Below are positions 8,408 through 16,434 of a DNA stretch of 41,233 nt, one piece after another. The notes beneath the pieces are model-generated. The model saw nothing but the letters and a program-made list of their open reading frames with translations, searched no databases and was not told where the DNA came from. Origin of the DNA: Fuerstiella sp. (GTDB lineage: Bacteria > Planctomycetota > Planctomycetia > Planctomycetales > Planctomycetaceae); assembly GCA_014238335.1 (NCBI GenBank), contig JABABI010000040.1:1-41233 (forward strand), read 5' to 3'. The number at the start of each line of letters is the position of its first letter. Within the stretch, counting starts at the first letter, position 1. Both the position numbers and the translations under genes were made by a program.

Positions 8408-9328
8408 ATGCAGAACAACACATTCTGCCGCCGAAGGGGCTTCACACTGATCGAACTGCTGGTTGTGATTGCAATCATTGCTGTTCTGATTGCCCTGCTG
8501 CTGCCCGCCGTCCAGCAGGCTCGAGAAGCAGCGCGACGCACCCAATGCAAGAGCAACATGAAACAGCTGGGACTGGCGCTGCACAATTACCACGAAGTGC
8601 ACCGTACTTTTCCGCCAGGATGGATTGCTGTTGGCAACAGTCCACACAGTGCCCACGACGGGCTGAACGGAGCCGGCTGGGGCGCGATGATTCTGCCGTA
8701 TCTGGATCAGACACCTTTGTATCAGACGTTTGACGCTGATTACTCAATTCACGATCCGGTCAACGTTTCGTTCATCGGCACTGTTTTGACGGCGTGGCAG
8801 TGTCCGTCTGATCCCAAACCGGACAAATGGAAGATTGAACATGAAAGTAACCCCGGCACCGTGCTGGCGAAACTTCCGACGGCCAACTACATTGGCTCTT
8901 TTGGTACTGACGACCTGCACGGGTGCGAAAATGCAGCGGGCAATTCGCCTGTACTGCCGTCGGGGCAATGCACGAGTGACGGTGTTTTCTATCACAACAG
9001 TAAAGTGAAAATCCGCGACATCATCGATGGCACCGCCAACACTTTTATGGTGGGTGAACGGCGAACGGACGCAAATCAGGGATGGTTTTCGACATGGCCG
9101 GGTATGGTCGCTGAAGGCGAAGAAGCATTTCAGAGAATCCTTGGTTCAGCGGATCACGTTCCGAATGATCGTATCGCACATTTTGATGACTTCAGCAGTC
9201 GCCATGTGGGTGGGGCCCAATTCACGCTGGGTGACGGTTCGGTTCGGTTCATCAGCGAGAACATCGACCGTGGCCTGTATCAGTCGCTGGCGACGATTCA
9301 GGAGGGTGAAACTGTTGGGGAGTTCTGA
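8408..9328 (+). CDS. DUF1559 domain protein with type II pseudopilin-like N-terminus
   Basis: 306 residues from ATG 8408, chosen because it places the prepilin motif RRRGFTLIELLVVIAIIAV at residue 8; the frame is open upstream but that region is not conserved. GFTLIELL is the type IV/type II pseudopilin processing site: a prepilin peptidase would cut after the Gly and methylate the Phe. The next segment, AVQQAREAARRTQCKSNMKQLGLALHNYHE (spaced over residues ~33-65), is the diagnostic start of the DUF1559 family (SBP_bac_10), expanded hugely in planctomycetes. The end, GGAQFTLGDGSVRFISENID, matches the family H-x-G-G/DGSVRF signature. Role: thought to be cell-surface fibre or sorting components; no gene of a secretion apparatus is adjacent. 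Confidence 0.93.
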   Translation: MQNNTFCRRRGFTLIELLVVIAIIAVLIALLLPAVQQAREAARRTQCKSNMKQLGLALHNYHEVHRTFPPGWIAVGNSPHSAHDGLNGAGWGAMILPYLDQTPLYQTFDADYSIHDPVNVSFIGTVLTAWQCPSDPKPDKWKIEHESNPGTVLAKLPTANYIGSFGTDDLHGCENAAGNSPVLPSGQCTSDGVFYHNSKVKIRDIIDGTANTFMVGERRTDANQGWFSTWPGMVAEGEEAFQRILGSADHVPNDRIAHFDDFSSRHVGGAQFTLGDGSVRFISENIDRGLYQSLATIQEGETVGEF

Positions 9329-9585
9329 TGTGACGAGTCAAACGCAGGTTTGAGTGGTATGTCGGGCACGGGAGACCATGTTGAACAATGCTCATCTGAA
9401 AAAGACTCGCCCATGGGGTGTCCCGTTGACAATTGAAGGTGGACGGAGGTTTTTTTTCGCGGTATTATTATTGGTTCACCCGTCGGTGCCCGGAATCGAC
9501 TGGAATCCCACCGTTCTCCCCTCCTTACTTCGCAACTGTCGATCCTGATGATTGCGTCCACATTTTGGCCTCAATCGGAAACGAC

Positions 9586-11835
9586 ATGACGGCCCCCGCT
9601 GACACAACCAACCATCACCCGGACTTATTTCGCGTCGAACTGTGTGCGTTCGTTGCCGTCCTGATCTTCGCTGCGCCAGGACCAGCGGCGGACGATAAAC
9701 TCGCGATCAGCTTTGTCAATGACGTTGTGCCGGTAATGACCAAGGCGGGCTGTAACACCGGTGTCTGTCATGCCAAGGCCGGCGGCGGGCAGAACGGATT
9801 TCAGCTTTCTTTGCTGGGGTTTGAACCGCAGGAAGACTACGAAAGTCTGGTCAAGGAAGGCCGCGGTCGCCGACTGTTTCGGGCGGCTCCCGAACGAAGT
9901 TTGTTATTGATGAAAGCGTCAGGACAGACACCACACGGTGGCGGTGTTCGGATGGCACGAGATTCGAAACACCTCTCGCTGCTTCGAAAATGGATCGAAC
10001 AGGGCACGCCTTACACGGGCAGCAATGATCCGGAAATAGTGTCCGTAGAGGTCATCCCGGAACGCGGCGTGGTCGAAAGGAACGGGCAGCAGCAGTTGCA
10101 GGCACTGGCGAAGTATTCTGATGGCAGCGTTCGTGACATCACCGAACTGGCACTTTTCGAATCCAACGACGAGGCCATGGCGCATATGTCTGCAACCGGA
10201 CTTGTCCAGGTTCATGACATACCAGGCAAGGTGGCAGTGATGCTTCGCTATCAGGGGCAGGCCTCGGTGTTTACGGCTGCTGTGCCTCTGGGGGCTGCTG
10301 TGGAAGGCGTGCCGGATGCAAAAAATTTCGTCGACGAACACGTCTTCGCAAACCTGAAACAGATTGGCGTTCCACCTTCGTCGGTCTGCGACGACGCCAC
10401 GTTTATTCGTCGAGTATCACTGGATATTACAGGACGACTGCCCACGGAAGAAGAAGTGACGGCCTTCTTCGCCAGCACGGATGACAACAAACGTGATCAG
10501 CTGATTGACACTCTGCTGCGAAGTCCAAATTACGCCGACTACTTCGCCAATAAGTGGACGTCGTTACTGAAGAACCGTCGCGATGACGCCAGTGACATCA
10601 CTTCCAATTTCGCCTTCCATGCATGGATTCGTGACAGCCTGCTGGCTAACGTTCCCTACGATCAAATTGTGCGAGAACTGCTGGCCGCCACGGGAACCGT
10701 CATCGGCAATCCGCCCGTCGCATGGTACAAGCGAGTCAAAGAACCCAAGCAGCAGCTGGAGGATGTGGCACAGCTGTTTCTGGGTGTGCGAATGCAGTGT
10801 GCTCAATGCCATCATCATCCGTTTGAACGCTGGAGCCAGGACGACTATTACAGTCTGTCGGCGTTTTTCACCCAGGTCGGACGCAAACCGACCGACACGC
10901 GTGGCGAGGATTTGATCTTTCATAAACGTGGCATCGCGACCGCCAGAAACGTCAAGACAAACGAGTCTCTGAAACCTGCCGCATTCGGCGACGACGTCGG
11001 AGAGATCGGCGCGGACGAGGATCCCAGGCTGCGTCTGGCTGACTGGATGAGTGCTGCAGATAATCCGTTTTTTGCCAAGTCCCTGGTGAACCGATATTGG
11101 AAACACTTCTTCAATCGTGGACTGATTGAGCCGGAAGACGATATTCGTGACACGAATCCTCCCACGAATCCCGAGCTGCTGGCGGCTCTGGAGGAAAACT
11201 TCATCAGCAGTGGATTCGACCTGACAGAACTGGTCCGCACGATCACTCGGTCGAACGCGTATCAGCTGAGTGCAATGCCGAACGAACACAACCTCGTCGA
11301 TCGTCAAAATTATTCGCGGTACTATCCCCAACGACTGCAGGCGGAAGTGTTGCTGGATGCGATCGATTATCTGACGGGCGCCACGACGAAATTTGCAAAC
11401 CTGCCGGCCGGAACAAGCGCGGTGGGACTGCCGGACAACAGCTACAACAGGGCGTCGCTGTTTTTGCAGGTCTTCGGACGACCAAACAGTCAGAGCGTCT
11501 GCGAATGCGAACGCGTTCAGTCGTCAAGTCTGGCGCAGAGTCTGCACCTGATTAATTCATCGGAAATTAAATCCAAACTGGCGACAGCAGATGGTCGGGC
11601 TGCCCGGCTGGCCAGCAGCGATGCACCGGCGGAAGAAAAGATAGAGGCACTGTACATGGCCGCTTTTTTTCGAAAACCACAACACAGCGAGTTGCAAACA
11701 GCTTTGGCCTATCTGAACGAACCGCAAACGGATGCAGACGGCAAGCCTGTCGACCCGAAGAAGGCGGCTCGTGAAAACTTCCAGGATCTGATCTGGGCAT
11801 TGATGAATTCGAAGGAATTTCTGTTTAGTCACTGA
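9586..11835 (+). CDS. Exported DUF1549/DUF1553 protein with two haem-binding motifs and Big_2-like domain
   Basis: 749 residues from ATG 9586; the frame is open back to 9433 but that start gives no signal peptide, whereas 9586 leads to a hydrophobic stretch at ~17-35 ending in APGPAA. Domain order: a PSCyt1-like start with CNTGVCH at residues 56-62 (class c haem motif, CxxxxCH-type variant is not needed since GVCH follows a Cys four residues earlier), a bacterial Ig-like group 2 segment (VEVIPERGVVERNGQQQ), DUF1549 (FIRRVSLDITGRLP) with CAQCHHHPFE at ~405-414, then DUF1553 (LADWMSAADNPFFAKSLVNRYW). These proteins sit in the periplasm and pair with DUF1501 proteins; a role in electron transfer or glycan breakdown is suspected but unproven. 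It heads the three-gene block up to 15675. Confidence 0.93.
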   Translation: MTAPADTTNHHPDLFRVELCAFVAVLIFAAPGPAADDKLAISFVNDVVPVMTKAGCNTGVCHAKAGGGQNGFQLSLLGFEPQEDYESLVKEGRGRRLFRAAPERSLLLMKASGQTPHGGGVRMARDSKHLSLLRKWIEQGTPYTGSNDPEIVSVEVIPERGVVERNGQQQLQALAKYSDGSVRDITELALFESNDEAMAHMSATGLVQVHDIPGKVAVMLRYQGQASVFTAAVPLGAAVEGVPDAKNFVDEHVFANLKQIGVPPSSVCDDATFIRRVSLDITGRLPTEEEVTAFFASTDDNKRDQLIDTLLRSPNYADYFANKWTSLLKNRRDDASDITSNFAFHAWIRDSLLANVPYDQIVRELLAATGTVIGNPPVAWYKRVKEPKQQLEDVAQLFLGVRMQCAQCHHHPFERWSQDDYYSLSAFFTQVGRKPTDTRGEDLIFHKRGIATARNVKTNESLKPAAFGDDVGEIGADEDPRLRLADWMSAADNPFFAKSLVNRYWKHFFNRGLIEPEDDIRDTNPPTNPELLAALEENFISSGFDLTELVRTITRSNAYQLSAMPNEHNLVDRQNYSRYYPQRLQAEVLLDAIDYLTGATTKFANLPAGTSAVGLPDNSYNRASLFLQVFGRPNSQSVCECERVQSSSLAQSLHLINSSEIKSKLATADGRAARLASSDAPAEEKIEALYMAAFFRKPQHSELQTALAYLNEPQTDADGKPVDPKKAARENFQDLIWALMNSKEFLFSH

Positions 11836-11880
11836 TACCAACATGCATAACAACGACTCAATACGTGACAGAAGCCTCTC

Positions 11881-11980
11881 GGTCTCAAACTCCAGTTTGG
11901 GAACGTATTTCCGCGAAGCTCTGCTTCGCTGTCACGTCCGCAGCACTGGACCACGTCATGGGGAAGCAGAGTTTCCGGGA
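11881..11980 (+). repeat. Palindromic repeat copy A, lying across the 5' end of the PPC gene
   Basis: Three consecutive hairpins: CTCAAACTCCAGTTTGGG near 11884-11901, GCGAAGC-TCT-GCTTCGC at 11913-11929 and a decayed GGGAAGCAGAGTTTCCGG at 11961-11978. The same order and similar spacing occur at 22357-22446, and a reverse copy lies at 27699-27744. This is a REP/MITE-like dispersed family. Here it is read through by the open frame that starts at 11843. Confidence 0.8.
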
Positions 11981-11983
11981 AGT

Positions 11984-14263
11984 GTGTTCCCTGGCCGCAG
12001 CCTTGCGACAAGAGCCTTTGTCGCTGCAATGTGCGCCGTCGCGATCCCGACGTCGTCAGCTACGTTCGCACAGTCTGTCTGCCTGCCGGCTCCGCGATTG
12101 ATGACGACACTGCCGATGGGCGGTCAGGTGGGTACCAGCGTCGAAATTACGATCACCGGGCAGAATTTCGAAGATGTTGACGAACTGAGTTTCTCGCATT
12201 CCGGCATCACCGCCACGCAGAAGCTGGACGACAATGGCCAGCCGGTTGCGAACAAATACGTAGTTGTGATCTCAGCCGATTGCCCGACGGGTATTCACGA
12301 GGCTCGAGTGATGACGCGACTTGGCGTTTCATCATCGCGAGTCTTTAACGTTGGCTCACTGCCCGAAACCCTTCAGGTGAAACCAAATACGTCGGTGGAG
12401 ACCGCGATGGCCGTGACGGTGAATTCCGTTTGCAATGCGACCATGACGAAACAGGCCGTCGATCATTATTCGTTCGAGGCACAGAAGGGGCAGCGAATCG
12501 TTGTGGACTGTGCTGCGAAGAGAATTGATTCCAAGCTCAATCCCGTGCTGATCGTGGCGGACGTGAAGGGAAATGATCTGCAGGTCGAACGTCGCGGCGG
12601 CGCGATTGATTTCACCGCACCGGAAGCGGGCACCTTCGTCATCAAAGTCCACGATCTGACCTTCAACGGCAGTCAGGAATACTTTTATCGTCTTGTTCTT
12701 CAGGAAGCGTCAGGGGGCGAAACAATCCCGCGATTGCCGTCAACAAGCACGGTCAGTTCCTTCTCGTGGCCACCCACAGGCCTGACCGATGACGCCCTTG
12801 TCGCCGAAACGGAACCTAACAACAAACACGCTCAGGCACAGAAAATCACTTTACCGTGCGATATCTCAGGAAGTTTTTTCCCGGCCGCGGATGTTGACAA
12901 GTTCGAATTCACAGCAAAAAAAGGCGAAGTCTGGTGGGTGGAAGTGGCGTCCGAACGATTCGGTCTGTCGACCGATCCTTCCATCGTTGTCCAGCACGTC
13001 AGCGGTGCAGGAGCAGACGAAAAGGTAACGGACCTCGTGGAATTCAGCGATATTTCCAGTCCCGTAAAAGTCTCCAGCAACGGATATTCGTACGACGGCC
13101 CTCCGTACAACGCAGGATCGGCGGACATTATCGGCAAGGTGGAAATCAAAGAAGACGGCGTTCATCGCCTGCAGTTGTCTGACCTGTTCGGCGGCACACG
13201 TAACGATCCGAAGAACGTGTATCGACTGATCGTCCGTAAGGCGGCGTCCGATTTTTCTCTGGTGGCATGGGCACTGCACATGAACCTGCGGAACGGTGAC
13301 CGCAACGCTCTGTCAAAACCAATCGCGCTTCGTGGTGGTGCGACGATGCCGGTTGAGGTTGTTGTTGTCAGACGCGACGGATTCGACGGTGAAATCGACC
13401 TGGTCATGGAAAACCTGCCGGATGGAGTGACGGCTGCAGGACTGAAGATACCTGCGGGAAAATCTCGCGGCATTATGCTGGTCACTGCTGACCAGAATGC
13501 TCCTCAGGGATTGACAAGTGCAACGTTCGTCGGGCGAGCCACCATTGATGGGCAGGCTGTGACTCGCCCGTGTCGCATGGCGTCGATGGCATGGCCCGTG
13601 CCGAACGCATGGAGTGAAATTCCGAGTCCGCGGCTGCTGGCAGATGTACCGGTTTCCGTATGCGACTCTGAGTTTGCTCCGCTGACGATTGCCCCCGCTG
13701 AAGACAAAGTTTGGGAAGTTACGGTCGGAGAGAAGCTGACGATTCCACTGGTGCAGACGCGGCGCTGTGAATTCTCGGGGGCGACTACGTCATTGAAAAC
13801 GTTTGGGGCAGGTTTCGAAGGCGTACCCGCCTTTGATATTCCGCTGGATTCTGATGCTTCCGAAGCTGTACTGGATCTGGCCACATTGAAAACTCCGCCG
13901 GGAGATTATGCGATCGCTTTTTATGGCAGTCCCGTCGCCAAATACCGATATCACCCACAGGCCGTCACTGCTGCCGAAGCCGTTCTTGAAGCGGCGAAGA
14001 AGAACGTGGAAGCAGCGACGCTCGCAGCAAAGAATCTTGCGGAAGCAGCGAAGACCGCTCCGGACGGGCAGAAGACCGAAGTCGAGAAATCGGCGCAGGA
14101 CGCGGCTGCGAAACAGAAATCCGCGGAAGCGGCCTTGGCTACGGCGGACAAACAACTTAAAGCGGCGACCACGAAATCCACGCCCAAAGATATTGTCGAC
14201 ATCGTGGTGTCGACCCCCATTTCGATCCGCGTCAAACCGGCGGAAGAGGTTGAAAAGAAATGA
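11984..14263 (+). CDS. Exported PPC-domain (pre-peptidase C-terminal) protein
   Basis: 759 residues if started at GTG 11984. The frame is open from ATG 11843, but the intervening 47 codons are encoded by a palindromic repeat, and GTG 11984 places a good signal peptide (ATRAFVAAMCAVAIPTSS, cleavage after TFAQ) at the N-terminus. Next comes an IPT/TIG-like segment (GGQVGTSVEITITGQNF), then two PPC-like beta domains (VDHYSFEAQKGQRIVVDC; ETEPNNKHAQAQKITLPC with the E-x-E-P-N-N signature, followed by DVDKFEFTAKKGEVWW). The last ~90 residues are an Ala/Lys-rich coiled coil (AAKKNVEAATLAAKNLAEAAKTA). This protein type is regularly found between DUF1549 and DUF1501 genes in planctomycetes; function unknown. 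Its TGA stop overlaps the ATG of the DUF1501 gene (ATGA), so translation is probably coupled. Confidence 0.85.
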   Translation: MFPGRSLATRAFVAAMCAVAIPTSSATFAQSVCLPAPRLMTTLPMGGQVGTSVEITITGQNFEDVDELSFSHSGITATQKLDDNGQPVANKYVVVISADCPTGIHEARVMTRLGVSSSRVFNVGSLPETLQVKPNTSVETAMAVTVNSVCNATMTKQAVDHYSFEAQKGQRIVVDCAAKRIDSKLNPVLIVADVKGNDLQVERRGGAIDFTAPEAGTFVIKVHDLTFNGSQEYFYRLVLQEASGGETIPRLPSTSTVSSFSWPPTGLTDDALVAETEPNNKHAQAQKITLPCDISGSFFPAADVDKFEFTAKKGEVWWVEVASERFGLSTDPSIVVQHVSGAGADEKVTDLVEFSDISSPVKVSSNGYSYDGPPYNAGSADIIGKVEIKEDGVHRLQLSDLFGGTRNDPKNVYRLIVRKAASDFSLVAWALHMNLRNGDRNALSKPIALRGGATMPVEVVVVRRDGFDGEIDLVMENLPDGVTAAGLKIPAGKSRGIMLVTADQNAPQGLTSATFVGRATIDGQAVTRPCRMASMAWPVPNAWSEIPSPRLLADVPVSVCDSEFAPLTIAPAEDKVWEVTVGEKLTIPLVQTRRCEFSGATTSLKTFGAGFEGVPAFDIPLDSDASEAVLDLATLKTPPGDYAIAFYGSPVAKYRYHPQAVTAAEAVLEAAKKNVEAATLAAKNLAEAAKTAPDGQKTEVEKSAQDAAAKQKSAEAALATADKQLKAATTKSTPKDIVDIVVSTPISIRVKPAEEVEKK

Positions 14264-15675
14264 GTCACCCTTTTAACGCGTCATCAGTCTGTCCCGGACC
14301 GGGAAGTCGTCGAGGCTTCATGAAAATGGGGCTGGCTGGCTTTGCGTCGCTCAGCCTGCCGGGCATGCTGCGCCTGCGCGCTGCCAATCCTGCACAAAGC
14401 GACGGCGAAAAGACGGCCGTCATCATGGTCTGGAAACCGGGGGGCTGCTCTCACATCGACACCTATGATCCCAAGCCCAACGCCGGCACGGAGTATCGAG
14501 GACCGTTCGACATCATTCCGACCAAAGTGCCCGGTCTGGATTTCACAGAATTGCTTCCGCTGCAAGCGAAGATCGCGGACAAGTTTACCGTCCTGCGGTC
14601 CATGCGCCAGACGGCCGGTGGCCATCCGGCTGGATCCATGCAGATGCTGTCCGGCGATTCCGACACTCGTGATAAACCGAAACCGCGGCTGCCTGACTGG
14701 ATGTCGGTGACGAATTACCTGCGTTCTCAGGCAGGTCCACGATCCAACCCATTACCTCTGTATGTGGGAGTTAGTCCGCCGACGTCGTATGCCGGGCCGG
14801 CGTATTTGGGCGATGCCTATTCACCGTTTTCCGTGACCGGCGATCCGAATAGTCCGAAATTCGTGGTGCCTAACATCGGCCTGTCGGACGCCAACGAAGT
14901 CAGGCATCTCAGCCGTCGGTCATCACTCCGCCAGAATCTGGACACCCTGGAACGTGCCTTTGATCAGGCCGGTGAACTGCAGGCGCTGGATGAGTTCGAA
15001 ACTCAGGCGATGACGCTGCTAACAAATCCGAAAACCAAAGAAGCGTTCGATCTGACCAAAGAAGACGACGCCACTCGCGACCGTTATGGTCGCAACAGCT
15101 GGGGGCAACAGCTGCTGTTGGCTCGTCGGCTGGTGGAAGCTGGTGTGGAAGTTCTGACCAGCAGTCTGCGAGGTCCACTGTGCGGTCGAGTCAACAACTG
15201 GGATGACCATGCCGTCAATCACCACGTCTTTGACGCTCTGCGATTCCGAGCCGCAGCCTATGACCAGGCGGTCTCGGCACTGATTGAAGATGTCTACGAC
15301 CGTGGTCTGGACAAGCGAGTCCTGGTGGTGGTGACCGGAGAATTCGGTCGCACGCCGAAAATCAGCCAGCAGCCCAGTACCGGTGCCGGCAATGCCAGCG
15401 CCCCGGCGGGAACGCGGCAGCCAGGTCGAGATCACTGGCCACGAGCCTTCTCAAACATCTGGGCGGGCGGCGGCATCGAAACAGGAAGGTTCATTGGTGC
15501 CACGGACAAACGCGGCGAAGATTCCATCGAACGAATCTGCAGCGCGGGCGATTTTCTGGCAACCATCTACCACCACCTGGGCATCGATTCGTCCAACGTC
15601 TTTATCAAAGATTTCAACGGCCGCCCAACACGGATCGTCGAGCACGGAAAACCGATTCCTGAACTGATGGGCTGA
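14260..15675 (+). CDS. Tat-exported DUF1501 protein
   Basis: 471 residues. The N-terminus has the twin-arginine motif SRRGFMKMG followed by a hydrophobic stretch (GLAGFASLSLPGM), so export of a folded, cofactor-bearing protein by Tat is predicted. The body matches DUF1501 (alkaline-phosphatase/sulfatase-like fold): VIMVWKPGGCSHIDTYDPKPNAG (metal-binding region, Asp after His-Ile), LRSMRQTAGGHPAGSMQM, WDDHAVNHH, VVVTGEFGRTPK and GRDHWPRAFSNIWAGGGI. All the expected metal-ligand motifs appear present. Start overlaps the previous stop by ATGA. Partner of the DUF1549/DUF1553 protein two genes upstream; the biochemical role of the pair is not established. Confidence 0.94.
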   Translation: MSHPFNASSVCPGPGSRRGFMKMGLAGFASLSLPGMLRLRAANPAQSDGEKTAVIMVWKPGGCSHIDTYDPKPNAGTEYRGPFDIIPTKVPGLDFTELLPLQAKIADKFTVLRSMRQTAGGHPAGSMQMLSGDSDTRDKPKPRLPDWMSVTNYLRSQAGPRSNPLPLYVGVSPPTSYAGPAYLGDAYSPFSVTGDPNSPKFVVPNIGLSDANEVRHLSRRSSLRQNLDTLERAFDQAGELQALDEFETQAMTLLTNPKTKEAFDLTKEDDATRDRYGRNSWGQQLLLARRLVEAGVEVLTSSLRGPLCGRVNNWDDHAVNHHVFDALRFRAAAYDQAVSALIEDVYDRGLDKRVLVVVTGEFGRTPKISQQPSTGAGNASAPAGTRQPGRDHWPRAFSNIWAGGGIETGRFIGATDKRGEDSIERICSAGDFLATIYHHLGIDSSNVFIKDFNGRPTRIVEHGKPIPELMG

Positions 15676-15705
15676 GTTGCCGACACGGCTTCTCGTCATA
15701 CAAAT

Positions 15706-15784
15706 GCTCGTTTAACCGCGTGGGCAACGCCCCGCGTTTCGCGTGCCAGGAAACGTGGCCTGATAGGCGCGCGTTTAAATGAGA
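15706..15784. repeat. Imperfect inverted-repeat element (REP/MITE-like)
   Basis: The left end CTCGTTTAACCGCG (from 15707) and right end CGCGTTTAAATGAG (to 15783) are near-perfect inverted repeats enclosing further short GC-rich palindromes. The sequence lies 30 bp after the DUF1501 stop and could fold into a long stem in the transcript. No transposase is present. Only one copy is evident in the window, so repeat status is inferred from its structure. Confidence 0.5.
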
Positions 15785-15969
15785 AGCATGTTTTTCGGCA
15801 CTTTCCCGCCTGCAGCTGAGCCCTTGCGGAGCAACATCGCTCCGGCAGCAGGGATGAACGTCGAAACGAGTGTGTGTTGTCAAAGCCGGAACGACGCTTC
15901 GTCTGGCCCGGCTCCGTGGATATGATGACGGTCAGGAACATTTCGGTTTTTTTTCTGTGCCTGAAGATG

Positions 15970-16270
15970 TTCACTCGCTGAGGTCGCCGTTATCCGTCAG
16001 TTTTTTCTGCTGGTGTTTCCCGTTGTTGTGGCCGCTGACGCCACGCTCGTGTCAGCCGATCGTCCCAACATCGTCGTCATTCTGGCCGATGACTTTGGCG
16101 TGTGAGACATTCAGACACATTATCCCGACAACACGGTTCCGTCGCCGTATCTTGATCGGTTTGTTCGGGAAAGCATGAGTTTCACCGACGCGCACAGTCC
16201 GTCGGCTGTGTGTTCGCCAACTCGCTACGGACTGCTCACCGGACGTTACTCATGGCGAACGCGGCAGCAG
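15970..16270 (+). pseudogene. Sulfatase N-terminal relic with in-frame stop
   Basis: One frame reads a signal-peptide-like IRQFFLLVFPVVVAADATLVSA, then RPNIVVILADDFGV, a TGA stop at 16103-16105 (expected Gly, GGA to TGA), then DIQTHYPDNTVPSPYLDRFV and SFTDAHSPSAVCSPTRYGLLTGRYSWRTR. That is an arylsulfatase-type N-terminal domain with the C-S-P-T-R formylglycine motif. No start codon precedes the signal peptide in this frame, and similarity ends near 16270, about 100 residues in, where a full sulfatase would need ~350 more. The gene is therefore start-less, nonsense-mutated and truncated. The following 150 bp (to 16434) shows short coding-like stretches in shifting frames but no recognisable family. 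Confidence 0.85.
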
Positions 16271-16434
16271 TCGTCGCGATCAGAAGAGCTTCAACGATGC
16301 TGCGATTCGCTTCGACACAGTCCAGACAGAGCGGTGGGCGCCAGCAAGAAAATGACAGCCGGCTATATGGATTTCGCCGACGCTGGCCTGCGCTACACCC
16401 GCCCAGACACAAGTCAGCGGGCGCCTGAGAATCC

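Noticed and set aside
9426..9468. TTGACA followed by TATTAT as a sigma-70 promoter for the DUF1549 gene
   Set aside because: The spacer is about 31 bases, far from the 16-18 needed.
10564..11331. 255-residue minus-strand frame
   Set aside because: Antisense shadow of the DUF1549/DUF1553 gene, whose motifs are complete.
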